Source: Chrysoperla carnea
Taxonomy: Eukaryota > Arthropoda > Insecta > Neuroptera > Chrysopidae
Assembly: GCF_905475395.1 (NCBI RefSeq)
Contig: NC_058337.1
Span: 29,226,983 to 29,290,982 of the forward strand
Length of the DNA: 64,000 nucleotides
Reading direction: 5' to 3'
A program made the translations under genes and the position numbers. The notes below the pieces were generated by a model, which saw only the letters and a list, made by a program, of their open reading frames with translations, made no database searches and was not told the origin of the DNA. Below, in pieces: positions 51,251-62,778 of the stretch; within the stretch, counting starts at the first letter, position 1; every line of letters begins with the position of its first letter.

Positions 51251-52138
51251 ATTTGTCATTTTGTCATTCTTGACGCATCGATGTGGATATACTGGTTGGG
51301 ACACTTTGAACTTTGTACAATCATTTTTGGTTAAATTTGAATATAATTTGGGTCTCATTATTGCCAAAGTCATAAGTGGAAATTCAAGTTCCAATCCAAA
51401 ATTGAATTATTCTTTAGAAATAAAAAACAAAAATAAATTTCACAGTAACCTGTTTGTAAAATTTGAAATTTTTTGGCATGATTTTTTTTGAATTTTTATA
51501 TTTTTTTATCAAATATTTATTTATATCATTTTGTATTTAACAAGGTATTTTTCCAAATTTTAATATGGGAAAACAATTGACGGTAACAATTAATTCTTTA
51601 TGAGTTGTTTTTAAAAACTCAAAAAACTCACATTGGCGCTTAATCCAGAAAAATTTCGCACAAAAGGCTATAGCAGATAGAAATGTCCAAGCTGGCAAAA
51701 ATTTTTACCATTTTTCGCATTTTACCTAACTCTTGAAAAATCAATAAAAAAATTCGCAAGTTTCGAATTTTCACGCAAACTTTGATCTAACCTAACTTGA
51801 ACGATAAAAATCAATAAAATTTACGATTCTCCGATTCTCTAGGGATATCAAATTCAAAATTCATCAGATTATGTCTAAATAAAACCTAATTGAATACGTA
51901 TGTCGAGATTAAAACCGCGTGTCGAATAAAAACACCGAACCGAAAGCCCCCCAAAGAGAGATATTACGTCGAAAAATCAAGAAAATTTCCAATTTTAATA
52001 TCTTATGAAAGAGTATAAGCAACAATTTTTTGATTTTTGATTCAGCAAGTAAATTGCCGATTTGTCTATATACCAATTTAAAGGTGCTAATGAATTATTA
52101 TGCAACAACAATCAAACAGTTTAATGTTTAATGTTGAC

Positions 52139-52997
52139 CTTAGACCTTTAAGGTAGTACCTACACGAAAGTGATATTCCAAGAATTTCTCAAAACTCAGA
52201 ATATAAAATATTTAATTCATAATACACTTGCTGTTAAAATTAGAAGATGATTTACCATGCCATACATGAGATATTAGCAATTAAAAGTGACGCAATTTGT
52301 ACGTGTACGTGGGAGGCGTGTATAAAAATACACAAATTTACAAATATTATATTTATTTACCAATGAATGACGTCCACCATCTCTATGAAAAACTAATATA
52401 ATGTAGAATACTATATTTAGAAAATATATAAATAAAAATAAAAATTATTTACCATATAGTTTCGATAAAAAACTTAAATAAATAACTCGTTTTAGCGATG
52501 ATTTTTGTGGAAAAGATATGAAGACTAATGTTAAAGGCATATGTCATAGTGTGTGTGCTTATATGTATACTAGAAACAGTAGTGAGGAACTACAGTCTTT
52601 TGAAAATAATATATGGTATATGTATAATAGTCATAGCACAGTTAATGCACTGAATGATAGTATTAGTCCAAAACTTTTTGACTGGACGGTCGCGGAGGAA
52701 CTACCTTAAGTACATAGACTGAGCGTCAAACGAATGGTTTGAAACAATTTAAAGTGTGCCAACATCTAAGGGTCAAATCCATCATGGTGGCGGTGTGGAA
52801 ATGTCAAAATAAGTGTTGTTGTCATACTTGTCATTGTAGATTCGTAAGAAAATATGTTCAGTGAAACCACGATGTTTTATGCAAAGCATTTTGTGATATG
52901 AAAATTTGACATTCAATATATGTTACCTCAGATGTTGGCCACCTCTCATTGTACGGAAAGATAGGTGATGCTCAGTCTATGTACTCAATGGTCTAAG
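52139..52997. mobile_element. R4 MITE with 8-bp ATGTTGAC duplication, split by a TTAA element
   Basis: Ends are CTTAGACCTTTAAGTACATA then GACTGAGCGTCA on the left, and CTTAGACCATTGAGTACATA then GACTGAGCATCA from the right. ATGTTGAC stands directly before (52131-52138) and after (52998-53005). Without the 554-bp insert plus one TTAA it would be about 300 bp. An 8-bp duplication fits hAT or P-type transposition. Confidence 0.88.
52148..52709. mobile_element. TTAA-flanked 554-bp element, copy 2
   Basis: The body is 52152-52705, flanked by TTAA, and differs from copy 1 only near 52308-52318 (ACGTGGGAGGCGTG here, ACATGGGAGAAGTG there). It sits in the left terminal repeat of R4. The other R4 terminus shows what the site was like before insertion, with TTAA present once. 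Confidence 0.9.
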
Positions 52998-53529
52998 ATG
53001 TTGACTATATTTTTTTTCTACAGCTTAATTACGAATAAGTTACTCGGAAATTAGTGTCGAGTGTCACAATGAAATATCGCACTTGATTATTTTTAAAACT
53101 TCTTATAATCACTCCTATCTATATAGGTATAGGGTGCTTTTGTCTCTACCAAAGACATGACAATAGACTGAGCCTTCTCTATTCAGCTGTAAAGTGTATG
53201 TCTATGCTACAGACCTACGGAAGAGATACAGATATTGGCCACATAATCACTTTCCAACTTTCTAGAAAGTGATTAATTTTCATGAGTGCTGTCATTGCTT
53301 AGTCCATTCTCTATGCCTATGGTCACTATATGATGGATCATATAGTCATGTTCATGGTCATAGGAATAGGACCTTTAGCTGTCAAGTTAACTCAGCGATC
53401 ATATTTGATAAATTTTGCAATTTTTGTGAGCTTACTCAAAAAAACAATCATCCGAATGTAATAACATTTGAAATATATAATCTTAACATGATAACGGACA
53501 TTCTTATCAAAGAAATATGAACACATAGA

Positions 53530-53705
53530 ACAAGCCAGGGCTCAAAACTTACGATATGCGTAGCGAGAGAGAAGGCTGCTAGTGAGTTCCCCTGTGCCCT
53601 TGTCTAATAAATTAATATACTGACTATCGTGTATAATAAGTATATACGTACATAAAAATTATTACAAGGACTCAGGGGAACTCACAGACAGTATTCTCTC
53701 TGGCA
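53530..53705. mobile_element. R3 MITE, copy 2
   Basis: It shares CAAAACTTACGATATGCG-AGCGAGAGAGAAG and GTGAGTTCCCCTGTG with 32155-32399, and the inverted partner GGGGAACTCACAG near the right end. The outer ends are more diverged, and no target duplication was found. Confidence 0.7.
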
Positions 53706-53802
53706 TCCACTTACAGAGTTCCATTTGGTGGCCCCATAAAAAAAGATAGTATAGATTTTAACGCCGACCTTTTGGCATTTATCCGGCATCATTTTTAATC
53801 CC

Positions 53803-53970
53803 CCGAACTAAAAAAGGGGTGTTATAAGTTTGACCATTATGTGTGTCTGTCTGTCTGTCTGTGGCATCGTAGTGCCTAAATGAATGAACCAATTTGGATT
53901 TTTTTGTTTTGTTTGAAAGGTAATTTAATGGAGAATGTTCTTAGCTATGCTTCCAGTGCGAGTTTAGGGT
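53803..53970 (+). repeat. R2 dispersed repeat, copy 2
   Basis: It is the forward copy of the segment at 9228-9357. It has four GTCT units and then GGCATCGTAGTGCCTAAATG, and continues past AGCTATG into GGGTTCCGCACCCG. It is non-coding. Confidence 0.6.
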
Positions 53971-56329
53971 TCCGCACCCGAAAAATTTGCCGGAGGTTTT
54001 TTTAATTTTGTAAATTTAATGTGTGAATTTTATAAATATTAAATAAACTTTGAGTTTTAGTGTAACTGATCCTTTCTAACATCTTATTACTCTGAAAAAC
54101 GAGATCTTACGAGAGAATTTTACGTAAGAAGAGAGATTGGGGTTCGAAAAATCTTATGTACCCTTATATGAGGGTAGAGGAAATTCAAAAATCGCCAAAA
54201 ATACTTCCTACGAAATTAATGAATGGCAAGGTTTGTGGGATTGGATAATTTTAATAAAATATAACAAGTAATAAATAACTGTTTATTCATCTAATAAATA
54301 TTTGCATACATAAGAGCATTTGTTTTGTATTATAATTTTAATTAATTGATTATTTATTGATGTTCCAAGCTAAAGCTATGAGGTACAATTATTTTTTTAT
54401 ATTCATTTTTAAACATTCAGAATTAAACAATAATTTTCATTTACGGCGGTTGTATATTAAAGCTGAATACCTAATCGTCACTACTGTCCATAAATACATG
54501 ATTAGAATTTAATTCTTAAAACAAAAATCTACTAAACGTAATTTGATTTGATTATGTAGATGTTGTTACTGAATTTTTAGGCTGGTGAATCAAAATTTTC
54601 ATTTACTGTTTCGTTGAAATATGATGATTTTTAAATATTGATTTCTTGTAGAAAAATAATATTCGAACAAAGAGTATTATTTAATGAGCAAATACTACAA
54701 TTTTTTAAATATTTTAAGTATATAATAATTAAATTCATTTATGAACAAAAATTGTAATATCTCTCGCCACATTGGACGTGATACCTCAAAATTTTTATTA
54801 ATATTTACAGTTAACAATAATTTATTATAGTGTCCGTTGATATGTTTTTAAATAAACAAATTAAAAATTTACGTACAAATTCATGTCAATAAATTGGGCT
54901 CAAATATTTATGACATAAATGTGTTATCTTCATATGATTAGGAAGAACTCAATTTAATAAAATCTAACAATTTTTGCATTTGGCTCATATTATTTGAATG
55001 CAAAAATTGTTATTTTCGGACCAAAAATTGCTTTAAAACGCTTAACAATACTTTATACTAAATATAGATTTCCATTACAAACTTAATACAAACTCTCGGA
55101 GTTTAAAAAAATATGCTTATAAATAATTATAAATTCAATTTTCTATTTAGAATTATTTTCTATGGACTAATTTATTCATAGGATGCCACAGAAATCCAGA
55201 ATGCACACCATTACTTATTTGTAATTTCATATCTATAGTTACTATCTATAGTCAAAAATTGAATTTGTTTTCTATGATGTCATAAATAATATTTTTTAAG
55301 TTCCTTTATTAATGACAGTATGCTGTCAAGTTTAATGACGTCATCATTTATAATGCTAAATGCATAGTAATGAAACTTCAATTCGTGTTGGGCAGCATAC
55401 GGGCAATAATGAAGGAACGCAAGCATAATATGCATACTGGTTTTCATACTCTGCTGCATAGGTTTTACTTTGCTTTCTAATATGCATGAGTAAAAAAAAA
55501 AATGCGTAAAAACATACGTTGCGAAAAATAACATGTGCAAACACATTTATAGATATAGAATGAAATACCATGCTGTAAACTAAACAAAAATATCGATAAG
55601 TTCGATATTTTGAAGAAATTGGATTGAGTCCCACTACATACCAGCGAATACCAAAAATGATAAGTATTTCATTTACATAATATTATGATTAATTATTGTC
55701 TTGTTTTACTATTACAATAAACTAAATGTTTTTGGATTTGAATATTTCATTACAGCATCTATCTTCATTTGATACGTATTATTATAAAATATGTTAAGAT
55801 ATAATTGGAATTTTTATTAAATTTAACTTAATATTGAGCTTTTTTACAATTATTTTAAATATAAAGAGATATTGTCCATTTTTAATAAACTATTATTACA
55901 TTTAACGGATATTTTTTAAACACTATTGTTTATTACATTTAGATAACGGCTGTGCTTTTTGGGAAATTCTTTCTAGAAAGTGATCAAAGAGCATAACCCA
56001 ATATCATTACAAATATAAAAGGAATAAATACGATAATGAATACATACGTATTCTATAAAGACAAATTAGTTTATTACCTATAACTATGGCGTGAGATTAC
56101 GTCACAAAGTGATTAAAATTATTTCAATATGTTTGAAAAACCATTTGAAATATTTATTTAACAAAAAAATATTGAAGCATTTATTGCCGTTAAACTTAAA
56201 AAAATATTTTGTAAGATAATAATTATTGTAGAAATATTGAGAAAATGTACAAAAATATACAATTTGAATCCTATCTATCGTAGTAACTAGTAAGTATTTA
56301 TTTTACTTCATTTATAAAAACAAAAAAAT

Positions 56330-59300
56330 TTAAGTTCTATGAAAATCACCACGTAACAGTCGTGTAAAAGTTTTTTTAAATTGTTGATTTGCTAACGCAT
56401 AACAAAATGGATTTAATGGACTATTTGCATAGCATAAAAAATATGAAAACATGAATAAATGTTCATTTGTACATGGTGGATTTGTACAAAAACCTTCAAC
56501 TAATGCTAAAACATGATATGGTGTCCAACAGACAACAAATGCACCCAAAATAAATGAAATTGTTCGAAATGCTTTACGTGCACGATTTTCTGATTTTGAT
56601 TTTTGCCGTCCAATTAAACCGAATGGTCCACTACCATCTTTCTTTTTACGCCCTTTTAAACGTTTACCAATTGTTTTTACAAAATCTTTGCGTGAACTGC
56701 GACAACTTTTTTTATTGCTTGAATCCGCTTTGTTAGTGTCCGTATCACTAAGAATGTTTTCTTTTGTGTTGCGACGTGCAACATCGACCACAGATGTTGC
56801 AGCTAATATTGTTGCTGCACTACCACTTTGACACAAAGCAGCTATACCACATTTCATAGATGTTTCGTTTGGTTTTGTGTCTGATGGATCGTCAATGTCT
56901 ATACTGTCCTCACTAATTAATTTTGGTGGCGGAGCTCGTTCTATTTTATTGGCTACAATTGAGGTAATTGGTTTTTTGACAATATCATCTGCATTAACTG
57001 TTAATTGTACTGTAACTTCAATATTCACTTTATTTATTGTCGGTTGTTCAACAGCTGTCGGTGCTGCTTGATTTGTAGCACGAATTAATGCAGCTTGAAG
57101 TAATGATGTAGTGGCAGTTGATGAAACGATTGCCGTATGCACAGGTGACGGAGGTGCTGTGGTTGACGTATTTGGAAAACTCATTGAAGACGGTGGACTT
57201 TCACAATTTGGAGATGGTACGATTATTGAACTTTCATCCATATAACGTAAATCGGCTCCATCTAAACCAACTAGAACATCATATGTACCACCTTTATTCA
57301 TTAAAAAACTTCTAGGTCTATCTGAAGATTGCTGTGGTGAACTTTGCGTGGTCGTTGCAACACTTGATGTTTGACTGTATGACGGTTGTGTTATTTGACC
57401 CGTTTGAGTTCCACCATAATCGGATTGTGGTGCTATTGTTGATTGATTTGAAGGTTGTGGTGATACAGCAATATGGGTCTTATTATTAAGTTGATCAAAA
57501 GAATTTGATTTTGAGATCGGTGTTGGAATTAATGGATTTGAACTTTGTTCAATACTTTGATTATCTGTATCTAAAAGACTTTGTTCTAGTATTTGTGGGA
57601 GAGTTGATGTTGGCATTCCGTCCACATTCGGAGACGTTGGTGTCAAAACTTTACGAGGTCCACCATCTTGTGATGATTTCATTAAAATACCACCATTAAA
57701 ACGATTTGTATTTGTGAAAGCTTGTGCCATAATACACCCAACCACAGATGCTCGTTTTTTTATCGAAGATTGCTGAGCTGTTGTACAAGTGGTACTCTCT
57801 TCATCCGATTCAAATGCAGGACTACTCGATCGTTCAGATTTTTCTACTTCACCAGTTGTTGTGGTTGTTGATGATACTTGCTGAATTGGATAAATTCTAC
57901 GATCAGAGGATTCGGCAGTGGTTGTTGTTGTCGTTGTAATTGTACCACTGTTTTTGTGTGATGATGTTTTTTGACTAGAGTTTGAATCACCCGAACCGGG
58001 TCCAGCACCTTGAGTTGATTTAACATTTACGGATAGTGTATCAACGGTCGATGGTGGAACTTGTGTGACATTGGTTGTTACATTCACAGGTTTTGGTTTT
58101 TCTTGACTAAGAAACGTACTTTGTGTTTTAGAAATACCAATTCCAGCAGTACGGCCAGCCATTCCAGACATTGCGCCGGCACTTAAAGCGACCATTGATT
58201 GCATTTTTCTTTGTTTGGCCTCACTTTTTTTCTGCATATCATAAGCTGTTTTATAAATGCCACCATATAACACAAATAATACCACTAATGTTGTCCAATA
58301 GTATCCAATTATTAAGGCAGTGTTAAATATCGGATCTTTTAAAAATTGTACAGCACATTGTCCTGGTAATAAATCTCTATATCCAACAAAATGTTCCCAA
58401 CCAAAAATGCTAATGAAAAATAATAATGCTGGTATTATCCAAGTGATTGTTACCATCCATATAACACGATTTTTTGTTCGCCATGATCGATATCGAGCTG
58501 CTATTTTCACAGAACAAAAACGATCGATTGTTATTAAAAGAACTGTATACTGTGATACTAAACAAACGGTGTAATCCACTGATAGCCATAAATCACACAA
58601 TAATGGTCCTAAATTCCAATAACCCATCAACACATAAACGGTGTAGAAAGGCATTGAAACAGTACCTGAAACCAAATTTTATTTTAATTATAAAATAAAG
58701 AATAAATGTTTAAACATAGTTCAATAACAAATAAAAAAGTATATTATGTATCTAATTCTGAAAAATGTATATGGTCTTCACTAGTCTTGAGCATAATACC
58801 TTCTACCAGGCTGAATGTTTGTGGACGTAATTTGTATTAAAATCAAATTCAGGAAATATCCGATGGTGGTATAAGCGTAACCCGGAGATACGAAAAGGTA
58901 ACTCAAGTGATTATAGTTGTGCATGTCAAAAAATTATTTTCAAACAATTTTTAAAATTTAGAATACTCAAAAAGTTATAAGAGTTTTAAAAATATCAAAT
59001 TAAGGATTTTTTTTCGTATTACGGCAAAACCATCAATCGGAGATGAAAATAAGCCACAGTAAAGATTCCAGCCCGTATTTATATGTAAATCATGCTGTAA
59101 CAGATTTAGTACAGAGGGCTAAATTATTTTTTCATTTATTTTGAAATGCTGTTTATCCGTTGATTTCCTGTCGTTCTTTTTTGTAGTGAAAGAACTATTT
59201 CAAATTAAAAACTGCAAGTTGATTGATTCCCCGCTTGATAGTTTCGGTTTAAAACTGTTTCCATAACTCAAGCATTATTTTTAAAACTACAACTTTTTAA

Positions 59301-61271
59301 ATACCTCTACGGTATACTATGGCGAAAATTGTATTGGTGCAGCATCGCGTACTTACATTTTTAATTTCGCTGGACATTTGATTTAATGCAAACGTAGCTT
59401 TTACGACCACATGACTGTATTTTTTATGACCATATGACTGTATAGTGAAACATGTAGTGGCTCACGAGTGCGGAAAATTTTCACTCCATTGATCCTTTGA
59501 GAAAGCCCACGGTAAAAATTTTTTGCCGCTTATGTTGTACTAGTATACTACATTTTCGCAAGGGCACTTATGTTGTACTAGTATACTACATTTTCGCAAG
59601 GGCACTACGTATAATAAATAACGAATTAAGTAGTGTGATATCTACTGAGTCCCTATACCGAATATTATCGGGATTTTGATCAGGACGCCACTCAAAATCA
59701 ATTGTAAGAATCCACCCAAAAAAATTTTCATCTTACTCTGATAATTTACATTCAAGTTTACTTCGAATTATAATAGACTACAAGCCCATGCTCAATTTTG
59801 TCGGGTGAAATGACCAACCAGGAATCATGTTGAAAAAGTGGTTCATTCATGTAAAAGTAAGTTTAAGTATCATGATATTAGTTTTGCGCGGGACAGGTGA
59901 GTACAGGTGAGAATTGAATATCACACCCTTTGGTGTCACACCTCTGCATAAGTATCCGAAACGAATTACATGAATACCGTGCACAAATCAATCCGGTAAC
60001 TTCTGTACCGGAAGTTAAAAAAATTTTTGGACCTCCAGTCGATTTCCGAAGCCCTACGTGATTTATTTCCATACGGCATTTGTGTAATTCACTTTGAATA
60101 CTTATGTAGAGTTAATATCTAGCAACGCCGTACATATTTGCTGATGCAGGGGTGAGACACTAGAGTTGTGACATTCATATTCTCACCCGTACTCACCTGT
60201 ACCGAGAAAAACTGACGCCATGGTGCTTAAACTTACTTTTACATATAGTAACATTTTTTCTTATTGATTCCTGGTGGATCATTTCACTCCAATGAGCCCA
60301 TAAGCTTGTAGTCTATAACAGTTAAAAAATTTTTTTCTCTTTTAGCGCCAATTATGCCAATTTACAAAACTGAAAATGCTTAGTAAATTGCTTATGATAT
60401 ACATAAACTTTTACTTAATAGTGTTTGATTCGTTAATGGTGTGTGTTGCTATAAAATATGTAAAAATTCTGACGCCATTTATCAGTTTTGCATTTTTTAT
60501 CGCCTAATAAAAAAAACAATTGTTAAATGGTTATTTTTCGATGGTTAAAGAAGAATTTTCGCAGTAGACTATAAATGTTTTTTGAAAAGAGTAACGTCCA
60601 GATCATAGTTCGGACTCATTTCTCGAGCTAAAGTCTGGTCTAATATTACCGGTTGGATAAGTTTAAATTTGGAATACCTAAACCGCAATGTTGTGAGTGT
60701 CCCATACAAAATATTAATTGTTAATAAATAATGTAAATGATTTGTTCTTGAACTATTTGTAAGTCAGTTGATTGATATTATTATTATTAATTATTTACCA
60801 ATAAGCATATCAGTGGCTGCTAATGATGCAATAAAATAATTACTTGGTTGTCTTATAGCACGTTCAACAATAAATGCTAAAAGTACTAATATATTACCAG
60901 CCACAGTTAATATAATACATATGCCAAGACATATTGCAATTATAATTGTTTGCCATAGTTCAAATGGTGGTAACACTGGTCCAATTATTAATTCATCACC
61001 ATTTGTAACATCTTGTTGTGTATAATTTGATAATTGATCATTTGGTGATATTGTTTGATTATGAAGAAAATCTGAACCGTTCCCATAATTAATCCAATCG
61101 AATAATGTGAATGTTGAATCATTTCCATATGTATTTGTTGATAATGTTGTATCAATTGTATTCCATGGACGTAATAATGATGTTATATTGTATAATTTAC
61201 GACATTCTGGTGATGAAAATGGCCGTCGGAATATTGATTTACAAAAACGATCACGTTGTTTCTCAATTCGC
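56330..61271 (-). CDS. mAChR-B: B-type muscarinic acetylcholine receptor (GPCR), N terminus unresolved
   Basis: Two exons are read: 61271-60799 and 58665-56330, joined in phase 1 as [14 protein letters not shown], giving about 935 residues. The extracellular head has five N-glycosylation sequons (NIT, NDS, NGS, NQT, NYT). TM1 is around [22 protein letters not shown]3 has the ligand aspartate (SVDYTVCL) and an IDRFC motif. TM4-5 include [15 protein letters not shown] and [19 protein letters not shown]. The third cytoplasmic loop is about 545 residues, rich in Ser/Thr/Gln. TM6 is [18 protein letters not shown] and TM7 ends [10 protein letters not shown], then [10 protein letters not shown]. Vertebrate and A-type receptors have TPYN in TM6; H here fits the arthropod B-type, known to be Gi-coupled and insensitive to classical antagonists. 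The acceptor TTTGTTACAG at 61272 implies an upstream exon; reading on without splicing to ATG 61354 is the alternative. Confidence 0.93.
59529..59604. repeat. 38-bp exact tandem duplication
   Basis: Two identical 38-base units (59529-59566 and 59567-59604) begin CTTATGTTGTACTAGTATAC and end TTCGCAAGGGCA. It is in the receptor intron. The perfect match indicates a recent slippage or duplication. Confidence 0.9.
59768..60321. mobile_element. Long-armed fold-back element in the receptor intron (554 bp)
   Basis: The arms of about 180-200 bases are inverted. TAGACTACAAGC, GTGAAATGA-CCA-CCAGGAATCA, TGTAAAAGTAAGTTTAAG and GGTGAGTAC-GGTGAGAAT appear on the left and, in reverse complement, on the right. 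Identity is moderate. Its length equals that of the TTAA element by coincidence; the sequences are unrelated. Confidence 0.8.
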
Positions 61272-61446
61272 CTGTAACAAACAGAAAATTCAATTAATAT
61301 AAAAAAATTGGAATGAATTTTATGTTCGATAGTATTAAAATCTTTTACATTCAAGGTCTTATTTGTTATTTTCTATGTAAATTATACGAAAGCTGTGGTT
61401 GATACCGCCATGTTTAGTCAAAAACTAGTGGGAAAAGAATAAATTT

Positions 61447-61905
61447 GAATCGTATACAAAGTTTAGACCCAAGATTGTAACGCTTAAAAATATTGATGCT
61501 ACGAACAAATTTTTGGTATAGGTGTTTATAAAATCACCTAATTATTCCATTTCCGGTCTGTCCGTCAGGGCAAAAAAACTGAGGTCGAGTTCGTAAATGC
61601 GCAACATAGGTAAATTGGGTCTTGGGTCCGTAGGACTCATCTAAACCGTTAGATAGAGAAACGTAAACCGTTAGAGATTAAAAAAAACTTTTAATATGAA
61701 AAGTGTTTCTCATAAAAAAATAATTGCGTGTGGGCGCAAATTAGATCAAAACTTTGGTATCCATTTTCTCCAAAACTATAAAAGATAGGGAGTTGAAAAT
61801 TTGCAAGCAGGTATAAAAAATAATGCCAGCGCTGACATTCAACACTTTCTATACAGGGTATTTCCATATTTAACTCAGTCGATTGTTTGTTTTCACTTAT
61901 TTTAC
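61447..61905 (+). repeat. R1 dispersed repeat, copy I
   Basis: It begins near GTATACAAAGTTTAGACCC and runs through ATTGATGCTACG, CCGTAGGACTCATC and GGGCGCAAATTAG to a terminus ACTCAGTCGATTGTTTGTTT, TTCACTTATT. Its middle resembles copy F rather than copies A, B or C. Confidence 0.8.
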
Positions 61906-62778
61906 TTATAAACACAGATTATAAAATACTTAAAATGGAAAATTTGATATTTTATTTATGATTATTTGAAAATTGGAACAAACCAATCTACTCCATCATA
62001 TTGTATAATGAATGAATGCATTTCATTCGATATTTTATTACGTGCATAAAATATTCGTTTATTACGTTTATAACATACTAATAATTAAAATGGTTCAAAT
62101 TTAACTTAAATGTGTCAACAATAAACTGAACCGTCGGAATCTGTTAATAATAAAAAAGTTCAAATATCTATATCAGATATTTAACATGAGAGTACATATA
62201 CACAGTGTAACAAGGTCGTAGAACATATCAAAAATAGTTATGATAAAAACAATTAAAAATATTTTAATCCTTATAATTTATAACATCCTCATATAATTCG
62301 ATGATCTTTCGTTAGATTCAAATTTAATTTTGGGAACTGTTCTTCCTCCCACCTTCGACTTTCTTTTTGTAACGTTCGTTTGAGGAGATAATTCATTAGA
62401 GGAATTTGTCATTCTCTTATCAGAACCACCACTTCAATAGGGCTAGTAAAAAATTCGTCCTTTAGTTTATTCACATCCTCAATTGGCGAATGGAAATAAG
62501 TTGAAAAGAGGTTTCAGCGGCCTTTATAGACGTTCTACATTGGATGGTCTGAAATTTCAAAATTATAAAGATGGTACTTATACCGACAATTCCCTGCCAG
62601 GTTCCACTACCTAATCCTACTTAACTGTATTCTAGTGAGTTTCAAACGAACACAGTCAAATGATCCTGCTGCGTTCGTTTCCACGCCAGAATAACGCAGT
62701 TTTGTGATAACAGAAATGCATAAATGGGTGCATTCTGTATACTAGTAAAAATAGGAGGATATGATGGGATAGGATATA

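Larger units (their letters stand above)
51251..56329. other. Intergenic between Sac1 and the muscarinic receptor
   Basis: There are 5.1 kb upstream of Sac1 and downstream of the receptor. It holds the R4 and TTAA nested elements (52131-53005), R3 copy 2 (about 53530-53705) and R2 copy 2 (about 53803-53970). The part from 54000 to 56329 is AT-rich and may include the receptor's 3' UTR; TTTATT at 56297 is a possible poly(A) signal. The minus-strand frames at 55280-55634 have no family features. Confidence 0.6.

Noticed and set aside
55280-55634. Two overlapping minus-strand frames of about 90 codons
   Set aside because: They lie downstream of the receptor stop and look like 3' UTR or intergenic chance frames; no conserved features.
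57844-58026. Q/P-rich minus-strand frame within the receptor exon
   Set aside because: Out-of-frame shadow of the low-complexity third cytoplasmic loop.
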